A stretch of 64,000 nt of DNA, taken from NCBI GenBank assembly GCA_011634665.1, contig WAEK01000001.1:3036001-3100000 (forward strand), written 5' to 3'. A program made the position numbers and the translations under genes. The notes under the pieces were generated by a model, which did not search any database, was not told where the DNA came from, and saw nothing but the letters and a program-made list of their open reading frames with translations. Shown piece by piece: positions 10,788-21,922 of the stretch (position 1 is its first letter; each line of letters starts with the position of its first letter). This DNA comes from Mortierella sp. BCC40632. Its lineage: Eukaryota; Mortierellomycota; Mortierellomycetes; Mortierellales; Mortierellaceae.

Positions 10788-12129
10788 AAAGGGCGCATCT
10801 CGAATGTGTGCTTGTTGGCAACTATTGGCTTGGACGCGAGGGCTGATTTCGCTCATCTCATTTTTTTTTTTTCTTCTTCTTTCTATATTATTATTATTGT
10901 TATTATTACTCCTGTTACTATTCTTCCACCACCACCACCAACTTTGACACCCTTTTTTTTTGTTTTATTTTCCTTTCCCCTAAAGGAAAAACGGTCGAGT
11001 GAAAGTCCGGTCTATGCTCATGATGAAACTGCGATTCGCAAGGGTCTGGATTGGGTCTTTCTCTAGCTCTTTCTCAACCTAGCCTAGCGCTGGAACGGAA
11101 TGCCTACTTAAAACGAAGTGCAAATCCAACCTCGATGACGGAAGGAGCGAGGATAGAGAAAGAGCGGGGGGGAAAGGATTAGGTGGTGGTAGGAGGGAAA
11201 GGGATGTACAATGAGCTGGTACCTGTCCGAGGGATGGTGGTAAAAAAAATCGCGATCGCGTGCGGACGAATGGGACGAGAGGAAAGCAGGTATAGAGTTG
11301 GGCTTTGAGTGGAGCATGGGGGGAGGATGAGATAGAGAGAACGCTCGGAAGAGAGAGAAGAAAGAAAGCAAGAAAAAAAAAATCGACTTGTTGCTTTTCT
11401 TTTGATTTGAGCCATGCATGGAGTGGGTGGGTGGGTGGGTCGAGTCGAGAGGTCTGTATGGAAAACTAAGCCAAGCATCGTCGGGGAGAGAGAAAAAGAG
11501 GAAAGGCAGGGCTCGGCATGGCATGGCATGGCAAAGCGTGGCATACAGAGAAAAAAACATGGCGTGGCATGGTACATATCCAAAAAAAAAAAAATAAATA
11601 ATAATAAAAATAATAAAAGCATGGCCCGGCGGCATGGGACACACGGCCTTTGGGCCTTGCAGGCCGAACGAATCGGACGAGACATGTGTGCACGGAAGCG
11701 GGCTTCTCTTTCTGGTTAGAGAGAGAGAGAGAGAGAAGAAAGAAGGAAAGAAAGAGAGAGAGAAAGGGTGTTGTTCGCTCTCACTTTTTACCATTGGCAC
11801 ACACTCTTTCTCTCTCTCTCTCTCTCTCTGGATAATCCACTTTTTTATTACTCTGCTCTTTGCTTCTTTCTTTCTTTCTTCTTCTTCTTCTTCTTCTTCT
11901 TCTCTCTTCTCTCTTCTCTCTTCTCTCTTCTTCTCATTCTCATTCATCCTCTCCACTCTCTCTCGCTCACTCTCTTTCCTTTGTGTCTCTTCATCCCCCC
12001 ACTCTTCCCTCCTCCCATCCCCATCCTTCCTCTCGCTTTCTATTCCCCATCCACTCTCTAACTCTCTCTCTCTCTCTCTCTCTCCTCGCATTCACCTCTC
12101 TCTCCATCACACATACACACATCACAGCC
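9875..12129. other. Long spacer before RHEB
   Basis: 2.25 kb without a supported gene. It holds repeated A, T and GA/CT tracts, GGCAT repeats near 11513-11575, a palindrome CGCGATCGCG at 11251-11260, and a 300-bp pyrimidine-rich leader (11780-12110) that probably belongs to the RHEB 5' UTR and promoter. Confidence 0.5.
11513..11575. repeat. Short GGCAT tandem repeats
   Basis: GGCATGGCATGGCAT-type units recur, with diverged copies (GGCAAAGCGTGGCA, GGCGTGGCAT) up to 11575. No coding frame is supported here. Confidence 0.7.
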
Positions 12130-12235
12130 ATGAGCAACCCGATCTCTTCTAGTACCAGCACAGCCAAAACACAAAAGCTGAGGCGTATCGCCCTCATGGG
12201 CTCGCGCGCCGTCGGTAATCCATCGCTTGCTCTCG

Positions 12236-12281
<46 letters not shown>

Positions 12282-13018
12282 CTCTTTTTACTCTCCCTTG
12301 GAAGCCTTGCCAAAGGATGGATAGGGTGCCAAAGACGCATATTTTTCTCTTTTTTCTTCTTTCAATAACGATCCCCTTTTTCTCTTTCGCATCGCCTCTC
12401 CTGTTCTCTCCTTTCGTACGACTTATCTCTACAAAGAGTCGGACAGATAGAGAGAGAGAGACAGTAGAGTGGAAAAGAAGAACAATAACGAACAGGCCTA
12501 CTCTCTCTTTCTTTCTTTCTCTCTGTTTACATGGCTGTGTGAGTGAGGAAAAGCTGCGCTCCTACGATGTATAATGGACAACTGCTGGGGGTAGTGTCCA
12601 GCGAACGCATCCGCTTTGTTTGCTCCATTCCACTCTGGAAGACGGAGTGAAAGCGGGCATCCCCACCAAGGCAAAGGGAGATAGCCCCAGGGACATTTGG
12701 GCTGGAGCAAAGCCGAAGCAAAGAGAGTAGAAGCATTTCCTTTTTTTTCTTCTTTTCTTTCTTTCTGCTAACCCAACCCTTCACTTGTTCGTATCCTCTT
12801 TATCCCCTTTTTCGACTCGGATGCAAAGCCCTGTGCTGTGTTCCGTTTGTGGTGGTCTGTTCTTCCCACACTGTGCTCAATCCACTTCCGGTTCGTGCGT
12901 AGTTGCATACACAGACATATCAACACATTCACGCACACACGCACGCACACACAACACACACACAGACGCACACACCCTCTGGCGCCGTCCCTCCCTTACC
13001 CAATGCTTCCTCCTCTCG

Positions 13019-13056
<38 letters not shown>

Positions 13057-13796
13057 CTTCCTTTTTCTTCCTACTGTCCTTTGCCCACTCTCTTGTTCTA
13101 CACTGCTCATTTTCTCTCTCTTTCTCTTTTTTTTTTCTCTCTCCTACATGGCCAATGCGCCTTGACTATGCTACGTCGGACAGGCAAAGAGCCAAGACGA
13201 TCGGACCAGCGCATATTCTCCCTCCCCTTTCCTTCTCTCTTCTGAGAAGCCTTGAGATATGGGCGCTTGATCCTGTCTTGCTGTCCAAAAGGGCGTCTCT
13301 CTTTCTCTGGTCCCCTTCCTATTTCACCCACTCTCTTTCTCTATCTTTATCTTTCTCACTCTTGGAGATGGCCTCGGTGACCCTCCCACTCTCACTACCC
13401 ACTACCCTCCTACCTCTCCCCTGCATGTATTCGTTGAACGTATTGAACGGGGCCAATTGGCAGAGTGGCCGCAAGAGCGTGACTATTTCCGATTTGCCCT
13501 TTCTGTCCCATCAACGGAAGGGAGGGAGGGAGGGGACTCTTTTTTACTTTCTTCGTCATCATGCCTTATGTATGTGTGTTCGTCCTTCTCACTTGTCCAT
13601 GTTATCATTGTTATCATTGTTATCGTTTGCTGGTATTGTTGCTACCCAACAATAGGCAAATCATCCATGGTCATCAAGTTTGTCGATGATGTCTTTGTCG
13701 ACCAGTACTATCCTACGATCGAAAGAACCTTTACCAAGTCCTTGACCTTTCATAGACAAGAGTATGATGTCGAGATCATTGACACAGCAGGACAGG

Positions 13797-13827
<31 letters not shown>

Positions 13828-13914
13828 GAGAGAGAGAGATTGCTCTGTATTTTTTTCCTTCTCTAGAGGAGAATGACATTCTACAGGTTCTTGTCTAGTT
13901 CTCACACCTTTCCC

Positions 13915-13950
<36 letters not shown>

Positions 13951-14587
13951 TTTCTTGCTCTATCTCTCTATCTATCTCTATCTCTATCTAAATTTCTAGG
14001 ACGAGTTTTCAATCTTTAACGGCAAACATGCGCTGGACATGCATGGATATGTGCTTGTGTACTCGGTGACGAGCAAATTGAGCTTTGACATGATTGGCGT
14101 GATCCGGGACAAGATCCTCAACTTTACAGGCACTGACTGGGTACCGATCGTCATTGTTGGCAACAAGGCTGATCTTCAGAATCAACGACAGGTGACAAAA
14201 GAAGAGGGCGAGGAATTAGCGGCAAAGTGGAAATGTTTGGCATGTGAGACTTCGGCAAAGACAGGCACCAACATTGGTAAGTCTCTCTCTCTCTCTCTCA
14301 CTCTTTCTTTTTTTGCAGGGAGGAGATAGGAAGAAAGAGGAAAGGGTAGAGAAAGAAGAAGAAAAGGGCAATTCTCGTCTATGCAGGATAGGGCGTAGAT
14401 TTTTTTCCAAGGAGAAACTTGTTGATCAAAGAAGAGAAATGGCTGTTGATACTGATTGAAATGGGGTCTCTCTTTTTTTCTTTCTTTCTTTCTTTGTATA
14501 GGTCGGACGTTTGAGATGATGATTGCAGAAATTGAAAAATCAACCGACATACCCGAGGATAAGAAGGACGAATGCCTCATCCTCTAA
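12130..14587 (+). CDS. RHEB: Small GTPase Rheb
   Basis: Four exons (12130-12214, 13656-13795, 14000-14276, 14502-14587) join in phases 1, 0, 1 and give 195 residues. The P-loop GSRAVGKSS is split by intron 1. Other G motifs are PTIERTFTK (switch I), DTAGQDEFSIF (switch II), NKAD and ETSAK. Rheb-type features are the Arg in the P-loop (GSRAVG), YPTIERTFTK and GYVLVYSVTS. The C-terminus is CLIL, a CaaX box; Leu at the last position favours geranylgeranylation rather than farnesylation by the general rule. Rheb-GTP activates TORC1 at the vacuole or lysosome, with Tsc1/Tsc2 as its GAP. Intron 1 is 1441 bp, very long for a fungus, and packed with CT and CA repeats. Confidence 0.95.
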
Positions 14588-14895
14588 GTCAATCGCTCAC
14601 CCATCCACTATCACACCACTACTTCAAACAGGATCCCCTTTCTTTTTCTTTTTCTTTTTCTTTTTTTTTATTTGACAACATTGACCATCTTGAATGAAGC
14701 AGGTGAACAGAAAAAAAAAAAAAAAAAAAAACAAAATTAATCTTTTTTTTTTTTATGGACCTGAGCTCTTTCTTCAAAAAAGAGGAGCTTCTTCTCTCTC
14801 CTGTTCTACCAGAAACAGAGACATACACACACATTTGACTCTTGCTTCTTTTTATCCTCTCCACCCTCATTCCTCCGATCAAGGACTTTTTACAT

Positions 14896-14926
<31 letters not shown>

Positions 14927-15257
14927 CTTCTTCTTTTTCTTTTCTTTCTCCTCCCTCACCTCCTCTTCCTCCCCTTCCTCCAGCCCCTTTCCTCAGCCCT
15001 CTCAGTCCTCTTTTAGTCGCACATCGCTCTTTCTACTTTCTCTCCCCCAATTCCCCCCCTCTCTCTCTCTCAACACACATTCACACACACTCACACACAC
15101 GCCTTTCTCTCCTCTCTTATGCACCTCATTTCATTCGCATCTATTAAGAGCCACTAGGACTGGGATTATTAAAAAGAAAAAAAAAACTCAAAAAACTCAA
15201 AAAAAAACAATGAGATTCGGCTTTTCGGGCAAAAGGAGGAGCCCGATTATCTTGCAA

Positions 15258-15293
<36 letters not shown>

Positions 15294-15359
15294 AAAAATC
15301 TATCAATCTAGAAAGAATGAAAGGGGGGGAAAATATATATTTATTTATTATCTAATCAT
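14588..15359. other. Convergent 3' region between RHEB and POLH
   Basis: 770 bp with T-rich, A-rich and CT/CA tracts and a GA run at 15261-15289. No gene seen. Confidence 0.5.
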
Positions 15360-18255
15360 CTAGTTTGCGCCACTGGGTTTAAAGAATCGAGCCAAGGATT
15401 GGGTACCGGAAGAAGAAGGCTGAGATGTCGAAGGACTACCACCAGAATCATTCGAAAGACTCGAATGATCTCCCTTGGCCCTCTTTCGGCTTCCCTTGCC
15501 ACCGGCACTACTTCCACCTTTAACCCCTCCTCTTCCTCCTCCACCACCACCACCATTTGTTACCCCTATCATATGACTCGGATCAGCTAAACTCCGTTTG
15601 GCGGATGCTCCAACAGTTCCTTTCCCAACTTGTTGTTGCCTCTGTTGCTCTCGCTCGGCCAATTGTTGTTTTCTATCCTCTTCCAGAAGCTTGAGAGCAA
15701 AATGATAATCCAGATGTTGTTCCCACTCTCCCACGGGTATCATTTTAACAGTCGGACCTACACACTCTTCACAACGAAGCATGGCCGGGTCCAAGAATGA
15801 TTCATCCGTGTCCTCGGGAATTATCCCGATCCTAGTGCTATGATTCGTCGTGCCTTTGGATCCACTCGTACCAGGAGAGTGAGCTGAAAACGATCCTGAC
15901 CCAACTGAACTCTGTTCAACATCACTAGCCTCCGATGGTTTAGATGAATTGGAGCTAAAGAAGAATGGTATACGAGCAGGTGAATCCGCTATTGATTGCG
16001 GAGACACTACTTCTTCGGTCCTCCCAGTGCTTTGGAACATCGTTGTAGGAATCAAACGTGAGTTTGAAGGTTGAATTAAAGTGGAAGCGTTCAGTGATCC
16101 TCGTTGCTGCTGTTCTTCCTCTTGTTGTTGTTGCTGTTGTTGTTGTTGTTGTTGTGGCGGCATAAAAGACTGAGTAGAGGCCTTTGAGAAAAACTTTGTA
16201 ATGTCACCCATGGAACCACCCATGCCCTTTTCAAAATTAGAGACCGTCGCCGACAAAAGTACCAATGGAAGAATAGGTCTCCCTCGACCTGTCTCGGCCT
16301 CCTTGATCAATTTTTCAATCGCTCCAAAAATCTTTTTGGTCATCCCTTCTACACCTCCATATTCATGTTTGGATCCAAGTGGCATGGATCGAGATCCTCG
16401 ATGAGGTGGTTTCCAGGAAGACTTTCTCTGTTCTGGATGTGCATCTTGTTCAAACGCTGCTCGGACTCCTCCATAAAACCCAAGTGAAATCGTCCGTGGC
16501 CATCGCTCCGTTGCATCAAATTCTTCTTGCATCCTTGTCTCGAGTTCAAGACAGATAGAAGAGACCCAGAATCGAATCTCTTCCACGTCGGTCATTGCTG
16601 GGATAAATGACTTGTGTGAACACATGGATTTGGATTTGATCTTTCGAATCCCGACGGGATCAATGCCTCGACACCATTGCCAAAGTTCCAGTCCCGCTTG
16701 ATCACCATATCTTTCCTGAAGTTCTCGCAATGGGACTGGCCATAGCTGGGATGCTCGTTCGATATTGTAATCGACACAGACCTGTTTACCAAATTTGCCT
16801 CCTAGGTTCCGGACTTTGCGGAGCTTCAACCCATTTAGTAGGTCTGGGATATACTTCGGCAAGACAATGGTCTATTCAAGAAAGAAAGAAAGAGTGCACA
16901 ATGAAATTAGACAAGAACAAGAAAATCATCTGCCCGAGTAAAGAAAAAAAAATAAAAAATATGTTCATCTCCTTCACATACCTGTTGAAATGGCTTGTTC
17001 ATACCAGAGCCAATCTTGGCCAGGAGCTTGTTGTTGGCAATGCCAGCCGAGCAAGTATAGTTGAGTTCTTCCTTGACCGCCATTCGTAATTCTCGACAAA
17101 ACTCGGCTGCTTTAAGAAGTTGCATCTCGGCCCAAAACTCTTCCTCTGCAGTCCCTTCGTCAACTCCATAATAGGGCAACAACATTTCCTTTTCTTCTTC
17201 CAATCGTCTCGCCTCGATTTCTTTTTCTCTCTGGATTTCCTCCGCAGATTTTTCGGGTGTCTCTGGACTTTCTTTGGGAGGTGGAAAACTGTCTGCGCCA
17301 AGAATCGAGGGTTCTACTAAAGAATCGCCTTGATGAGGAGTTGTGCTTGATGCTGATAAATTGTTTGACTCGGGTCCTTGATCATCGCCTACTTTTGTAG
17401 ACGAGGCCAGTTCATCAAAGTCACTTTCCAAAAGTTGATCTACATCGAAATCGAAATCATCTTCAAAAAGATCCTGGTCCTTCAAAGGACTAGGAGACTT
17501 CTTTTCCTTTGTCTCTGTCTCATGATCGCTTTCAAACTCATGCTCTTCCACTTGACTTTTGACGCCATCCAGACTGGACGAGTAGAGTCCATTTTCGTCC
17601 TCATCATCTTCTTCCTCATTGTCATGGCCGACATAGGGTTCACTACCGAGGCCGTCTCCTTTTGGCATGCCAAAGATCACGGCAAGGTCTTTGTAGTCCT
17701 GCTCCCAGTCAATGGCGGTCACGGGTCCATGATTCCATTTGGAAAGATCGTTGTCATACTCTTCCATGATCCTCCTATTCACCTCGTCTGTCACATCCAT
17801 AAAAACTTCATCCAGACCACCCTTTTGGTGTTTTGGGCAATAGCGTCGGAAAATATCAAAGATTTTGGCCGAGGCCTTTCGAAATGGATCAAGGGACACT
17901 TTGTGGGTATGTCGTGATGGAGATGGGTAATAAGTGGGTTCGGTGTCTCCTGGTCCTAGTGTTGCTACATGAGCGCAGACAAGATCTATGAGAACCAGTA
18001 GGCCGAAGAGTATAGAAACGGAGTAGTTTAGTATACAAGATTACAGTCGGCTGTTGGCCATCTGATAAAAGAGAAAAAGTATCAAACAAGACAGACTAGG
18101 GATCCGGACCTGGACAGAGTTGTTTCGCATCAAAGATACTGTGATGGAGTCGAGTAATTCCAAACTTGCGTGCTGCATAATTCACGGCAATGATGGCGTT
18201 CCACTGTTGAGATACGATCGGTACATCTGGAGAGAGACCAAGGCGGTTTTGTTCT

Positions 18256-18296
<41 letters not shown>

Positions 18297-18619
18297 GCCT
18301 GGTCAACAGGGACTGCAGAAGAGGTAAAAGAAAGGATCAAGATGAGGAGAGTAGCAACATGTACAGAAGAGTATTTTGAAAACTCCAAGTCCTGGTGAGA
18401 GACTTGCCTACTTGAGCAAAAAAGCAATCTAGAACCAGCAAAGCAAAGCAAGGTCAGCGTGACAAGAAAAAAGAAAAATTGGTGGCAACGAGTAGCTAAT
18501 GAGAGGATGGAGAAGAGAAGAAAAAGAAAAAAGAGGTGATTACCAAGGTCAATGTGCAGAAAGCACCTCTTCCGCTTAAGGACAGCAGGGACCGAGGCGG
18601 GTGGAGAAGGGGTAGTCAT
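15360..18619 (-). CDS. POLH: DNA polymerase eta (Y-family translesion polymerase, Rad30)
   Basis: Five exons (18619-18544, 18428-18408, 18253-18110, 17985-16982, 16871-15360) give 918 residues. The 21-nt exon 2 encodes DCFFAQV and completes motif I, HIDLDCFFAQVEQNRLG (catalytic D24); it uses a GCAAGT donor. Later motifs are NYAARKFGITR (nucleotide-binding Tyr/Arg), HKVSLDPFRKASAKIF, the catalytic pair in GLDEVFMDVTDEV, YTCSAGIANNKLLAKIGSGMNKP, and LRKVRNLGGKFGKQV (thumb HhH). A polyacidic insertion of roughly 150 residues, rich in D/E/S, sits in the palm after DWEQDYKDL. The tail has a UBZ-type zinc finger (CEEC and HLDYH) and ends with a PIP box, QSLARFF, for PCNA. The enzyme copies UV dimers. 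The Gln run in the linker is a CAA/CAG-type repeat. Confidence 0.93.
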
Positions 18620-19908
18620 GATGCGGCAGTGATGGACATGGACGATGCATTCATGAATGAAATAAATGGCTTTTTTTTTTTTTTTTCTCGGTAGGAGGAG
18701 AGGTGCAAGAAATTTGTCTTTCTCCTCCGAGCCCCAACTTTGCCCTGGCTGTCAAGAAAAGCCACCTCCAGTAACTCTCCTAGCCTTGAATTTTTTTCTT
18801 CTCGTTCCACCAACAGGAAACCTGGTCCTTCTGAGGAACCTGAACCCTGTGATCAAGATCCCATTGGATGTCGCGCGTACAGTAGTTAAAAAAGAGAGAA
18901 ACGCGTTCCAAAAGGATAGACTTTTAGAAGTCTCCTCTTATTTTTTTTTTTTCTTTCTCTCGTTAACCTCCTCCTTGACTCGCCTTTGGTTTGACTCGTT
19001 CATCTGACATTCAATGGTTTATCATAACTCATAACTCTCCACTTGACAGCACGAGCTATCTCGCCCCCAGAATCATAGCCTAGTATCCTAGTTTTTGGTG
19101 ATCCAGCCACTCCCCAGCTTTCTTTTTTTTTTTTTTTTCTTTTCTTTTCTCGACACCAGAGAATTTTTACCCCCTGTGATCTAAATCGCTCTTGCTGTTG
19201 GCATGATCAATGCAAGGAACAAGGCAACATGACAGCACCAGACAAACCGATCAATAGAGATCACCAACAAGTTCTTGACAGCATTCATCTTCTCCCATCT
19301 CTCTTTTTTCTTTCTTTTTTTTCTTTCCTTCTTTCTTTCTCTCTTTCTTTCTTTCTTTGCGTTATCCATCTCTTCATAAAAACTGGTGCTGGTGACCATT
19401 TGAGGAATGGTTACTTCTCAGAGCTGAATGTCTCATTTTAATCCAGACTGTTCGCTTTAAAACTCAAAAAAAAAAAAAAAAAAAGCCCCTTTTTTGGTGT
19501 CAGCCGCTGGGCGCGTTTTTTTTTTTCGCTTTTTTACGTGCATGTTGTCTGTCTGACCCCCTCTGTTCCTTTTGATGACTGAAAGATGTACACTCCACCC
19601 TCAATCGTCCTCCTTTTTTTTTTTTTTTCCTTCTCTTTTCCATTGAACTCTTTTCTTATTCACTAAAAATGATGGGCGCAGCACAACCGCATGTGAAGCT
19701 GGGCAAAAAAAAAAAAACACAGGCAGGCAAAAAGGCAACACAAAATATAAAACCTTATTTCATGGTGAGGTGAGGGACAAATTTGTCAGAATGGAAAAAT
19801 ACGAATATTTGAAAAAGAAATGCTACATAGGGAGAGAGGACTATACTAGTGGGGGGTGAGTAAGATGTAGAAGACATGAGAAGGGAGTGAGAGAGGAGAG
19901 AAATAGAC
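18620..19908. other. Spacer upstream of POLH and downstream of the FSP1-like gene
   Basis: 1.29 kb, T-rich tracts throughout, with no supported gene. It includes the POLH promoter side and the 3' flank of the flavoprotein. Confidence 0.5.
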
Positions 19909-21582
19909 TTAGAGATCGGCCGCTTCCTTGGAAAAGGGTGTTCCAAGCCAATCCCAGGCACGGTTGGCATTAATGTTATAACTAAAGAACTTCTTCAAGA
20001 AAAAGTCCCAAGAGGTCACAAAGAGAATAAAGATCTTGAGTTGACACACTCCCTTGGCAAGTCCATAATACAACATGATTTGAGGTGCCATGGGCTTGTG
20101 CTTGCCCAGATCCTTCTCTTGAATCTTGGGGTTGGCAATCATCTTGCAGATGTTGCGCATGCAAAGGTCGGCTTCACCCCAAGCTGCTCCTCCAGTCTAA
20201 AAGGTATCCCATCGAATGTAACCGAGATTTGGCGTTAGCATCATAGAAAAAAGTAAATAAATAAATAAGGGGAGGGGGGAAAGAGGAGTAGAACTCAGAA
20301 CGCCCGCTAGAAAATCCAGAAGAAGCATACCTTGATATCTGGGAGATCCGCAACATCGCCCGCAGTAAAGATGTTAGGGAATTCGTCATCAGCAATCTGG
20401 AGAGTGGGCTTGGTCTTGACCAGTCGGTTAGCGGGGTTGATGGACGAAGGGCTCAGCTTGGCAAGCAAGTCGCTCTGGGGGGTCATTCCTGTGCATTGGA
20501 TCTATTTTGTGAACAGTGTGAGAAAATTCGAACACAAACGGGGAGAATGAGGGTGTTAGGAACTCCGATGGGCAAACAAAAGTTTCCAACAAAAAAGCCA
20601 TCCTCTCACTCTTTGAGCATTTTTCGTTGTTGTTGTTGTTGTTGCTGTTGTTGCGTTCTCTTGTTGTTTACCTGGAGGTCGCACTCGATTTCCTTTCCAT
20701 TCTTGGTCTTGACATTGATCATCTTAAAGTCATCCACAAAACCGCCCTCAGGGATGATAGCTCTGTCACCCATGATCTGACGAACACCAAAGCTCTTCAA
20801 AATGGCATCCGACTTTGCGTGCATACTGTACTTGTACGAGGGCATGTACTGCTCGCGAGAATGAATCAAGGTCACCTCCTTCTCTGGGAAATGCTCTCGA
20901 ATCTCTACTGCCAACTCAAGACCCACTGCACCGGCACCGATCAACAGAATCTTGGTCGCCTTCTTGATCTTCTCCTGAGTCTCCTTGAGTCGGTCAATGG
21001 CTGCCTTCTTTGTGTCATAGTCGTTCAAGTTGCCTGGCTCGGGGTGACGAGCACCGGTGGCGTAAATCAGATACTCGTACTCAACACTCTTGCCAAAGCC
21101 CTCGACCTCTCTATCCAATTCGACATGTGTCTTGGTGATGTTGGTGGCGAGCGCCTGGATGACCTGACCCTTCTCTGGCGACTCAAAGACGTTGGTATAA
21201 GGGATAAAGAGTTCGTTCTCCCAGCCAGAGATGACACATGCTCGAGGGAAAGCAAACATGTAATGGAAATGAGAGTGCTTCTCGATGATGATCAATCGAT
21301 GGGTCGAAGGGAGAATCTTCTTGGCTGTCAATGTGGAAGAGACGGCTATCAGGTTGTAGAGAGATTAGAAAGAAAGGAAGAAAGAAAGAAAAAGGATTGG
21401 GTCAATTCAGAGAAGTCGCATGGTATGAAAGAGTCATTTCAGGTATGGATATGAAAGAGCACTAGATGAGAATGCGAATGCTGTGGTGGTGGTGATGAGG
21501 CGTGGACTAGAGAGGGTGTTGGACCCCTACCTACACAGGAGCCACCAATGATGACCACGTTCTTCTTTTCTGAGGGGGACAT
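19909..21582 (-). CDS. AIFM2/FSP1-like FAD-dependent NAD(P)H oxidoreductase
   Basis: Four exons (21582-21531, 21345-20672, 20501-20331, 20196-19909) give 394 residues, the normal size for the family. An N-terminal FAD-binding fold begins at residue 8 with VVIIGGSCVG. The NAD(P)H-binding fold has LLIGAGAVGLELAVEI. The second FAD motif is FTAGDVADLP. YLIYATGA and CTGMTPQSD are also conserved. The C-terminus has an aromatic, hydrophobic segment (LKIFILFVTSWDFFLKKFF) that could attach it to a membrane. Family members pass electrons from NAD(P)H to quinones or act as mitochondrial or lipid-droplet oxidoreductases; the acceptor here is unknown. The promoter carries two ATCTGATAA-type sites, and the next gene upstream is a siderophore-type transporter. 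Substrate assignment to iron is inference only. Confidence 0.88.
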
Positions 21583-21861
21583 GATGAGAGTGGGGATGCA
21601 AGGGGAGAGTGGAGATGGTGTGTGTGTTCGTGTGTGTACGGGAGAGAGTGAGAGGAAGAGAGAAGAGAGAAGAAGCAGGAAAGAAAGAAGAGAAGAAAAA
21701 AAAAAAAAGCGAGGGAGATGGCTGCCTTCTTATCAGATGACAAAAAAAAAGTAAAGTTATCAGATGAAAAATAACGAGCCAAGAGCCTTGACCCGATTGG
21801 GCCGTAGTCAAAAAGCTAAAAGGATGCCTACTCCCAGCCAAGTTTAGTAATAAAAAAGAAC

Positions 21862-21922
<61 letters not shown>

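Noticed and set aside
18060..18068. ATCTGATAA site in a POLH intron
   Set aside because: Single copy, inside a gene and unpaired. About 0.5 chance matches are expected in the window, so I treat it as background.
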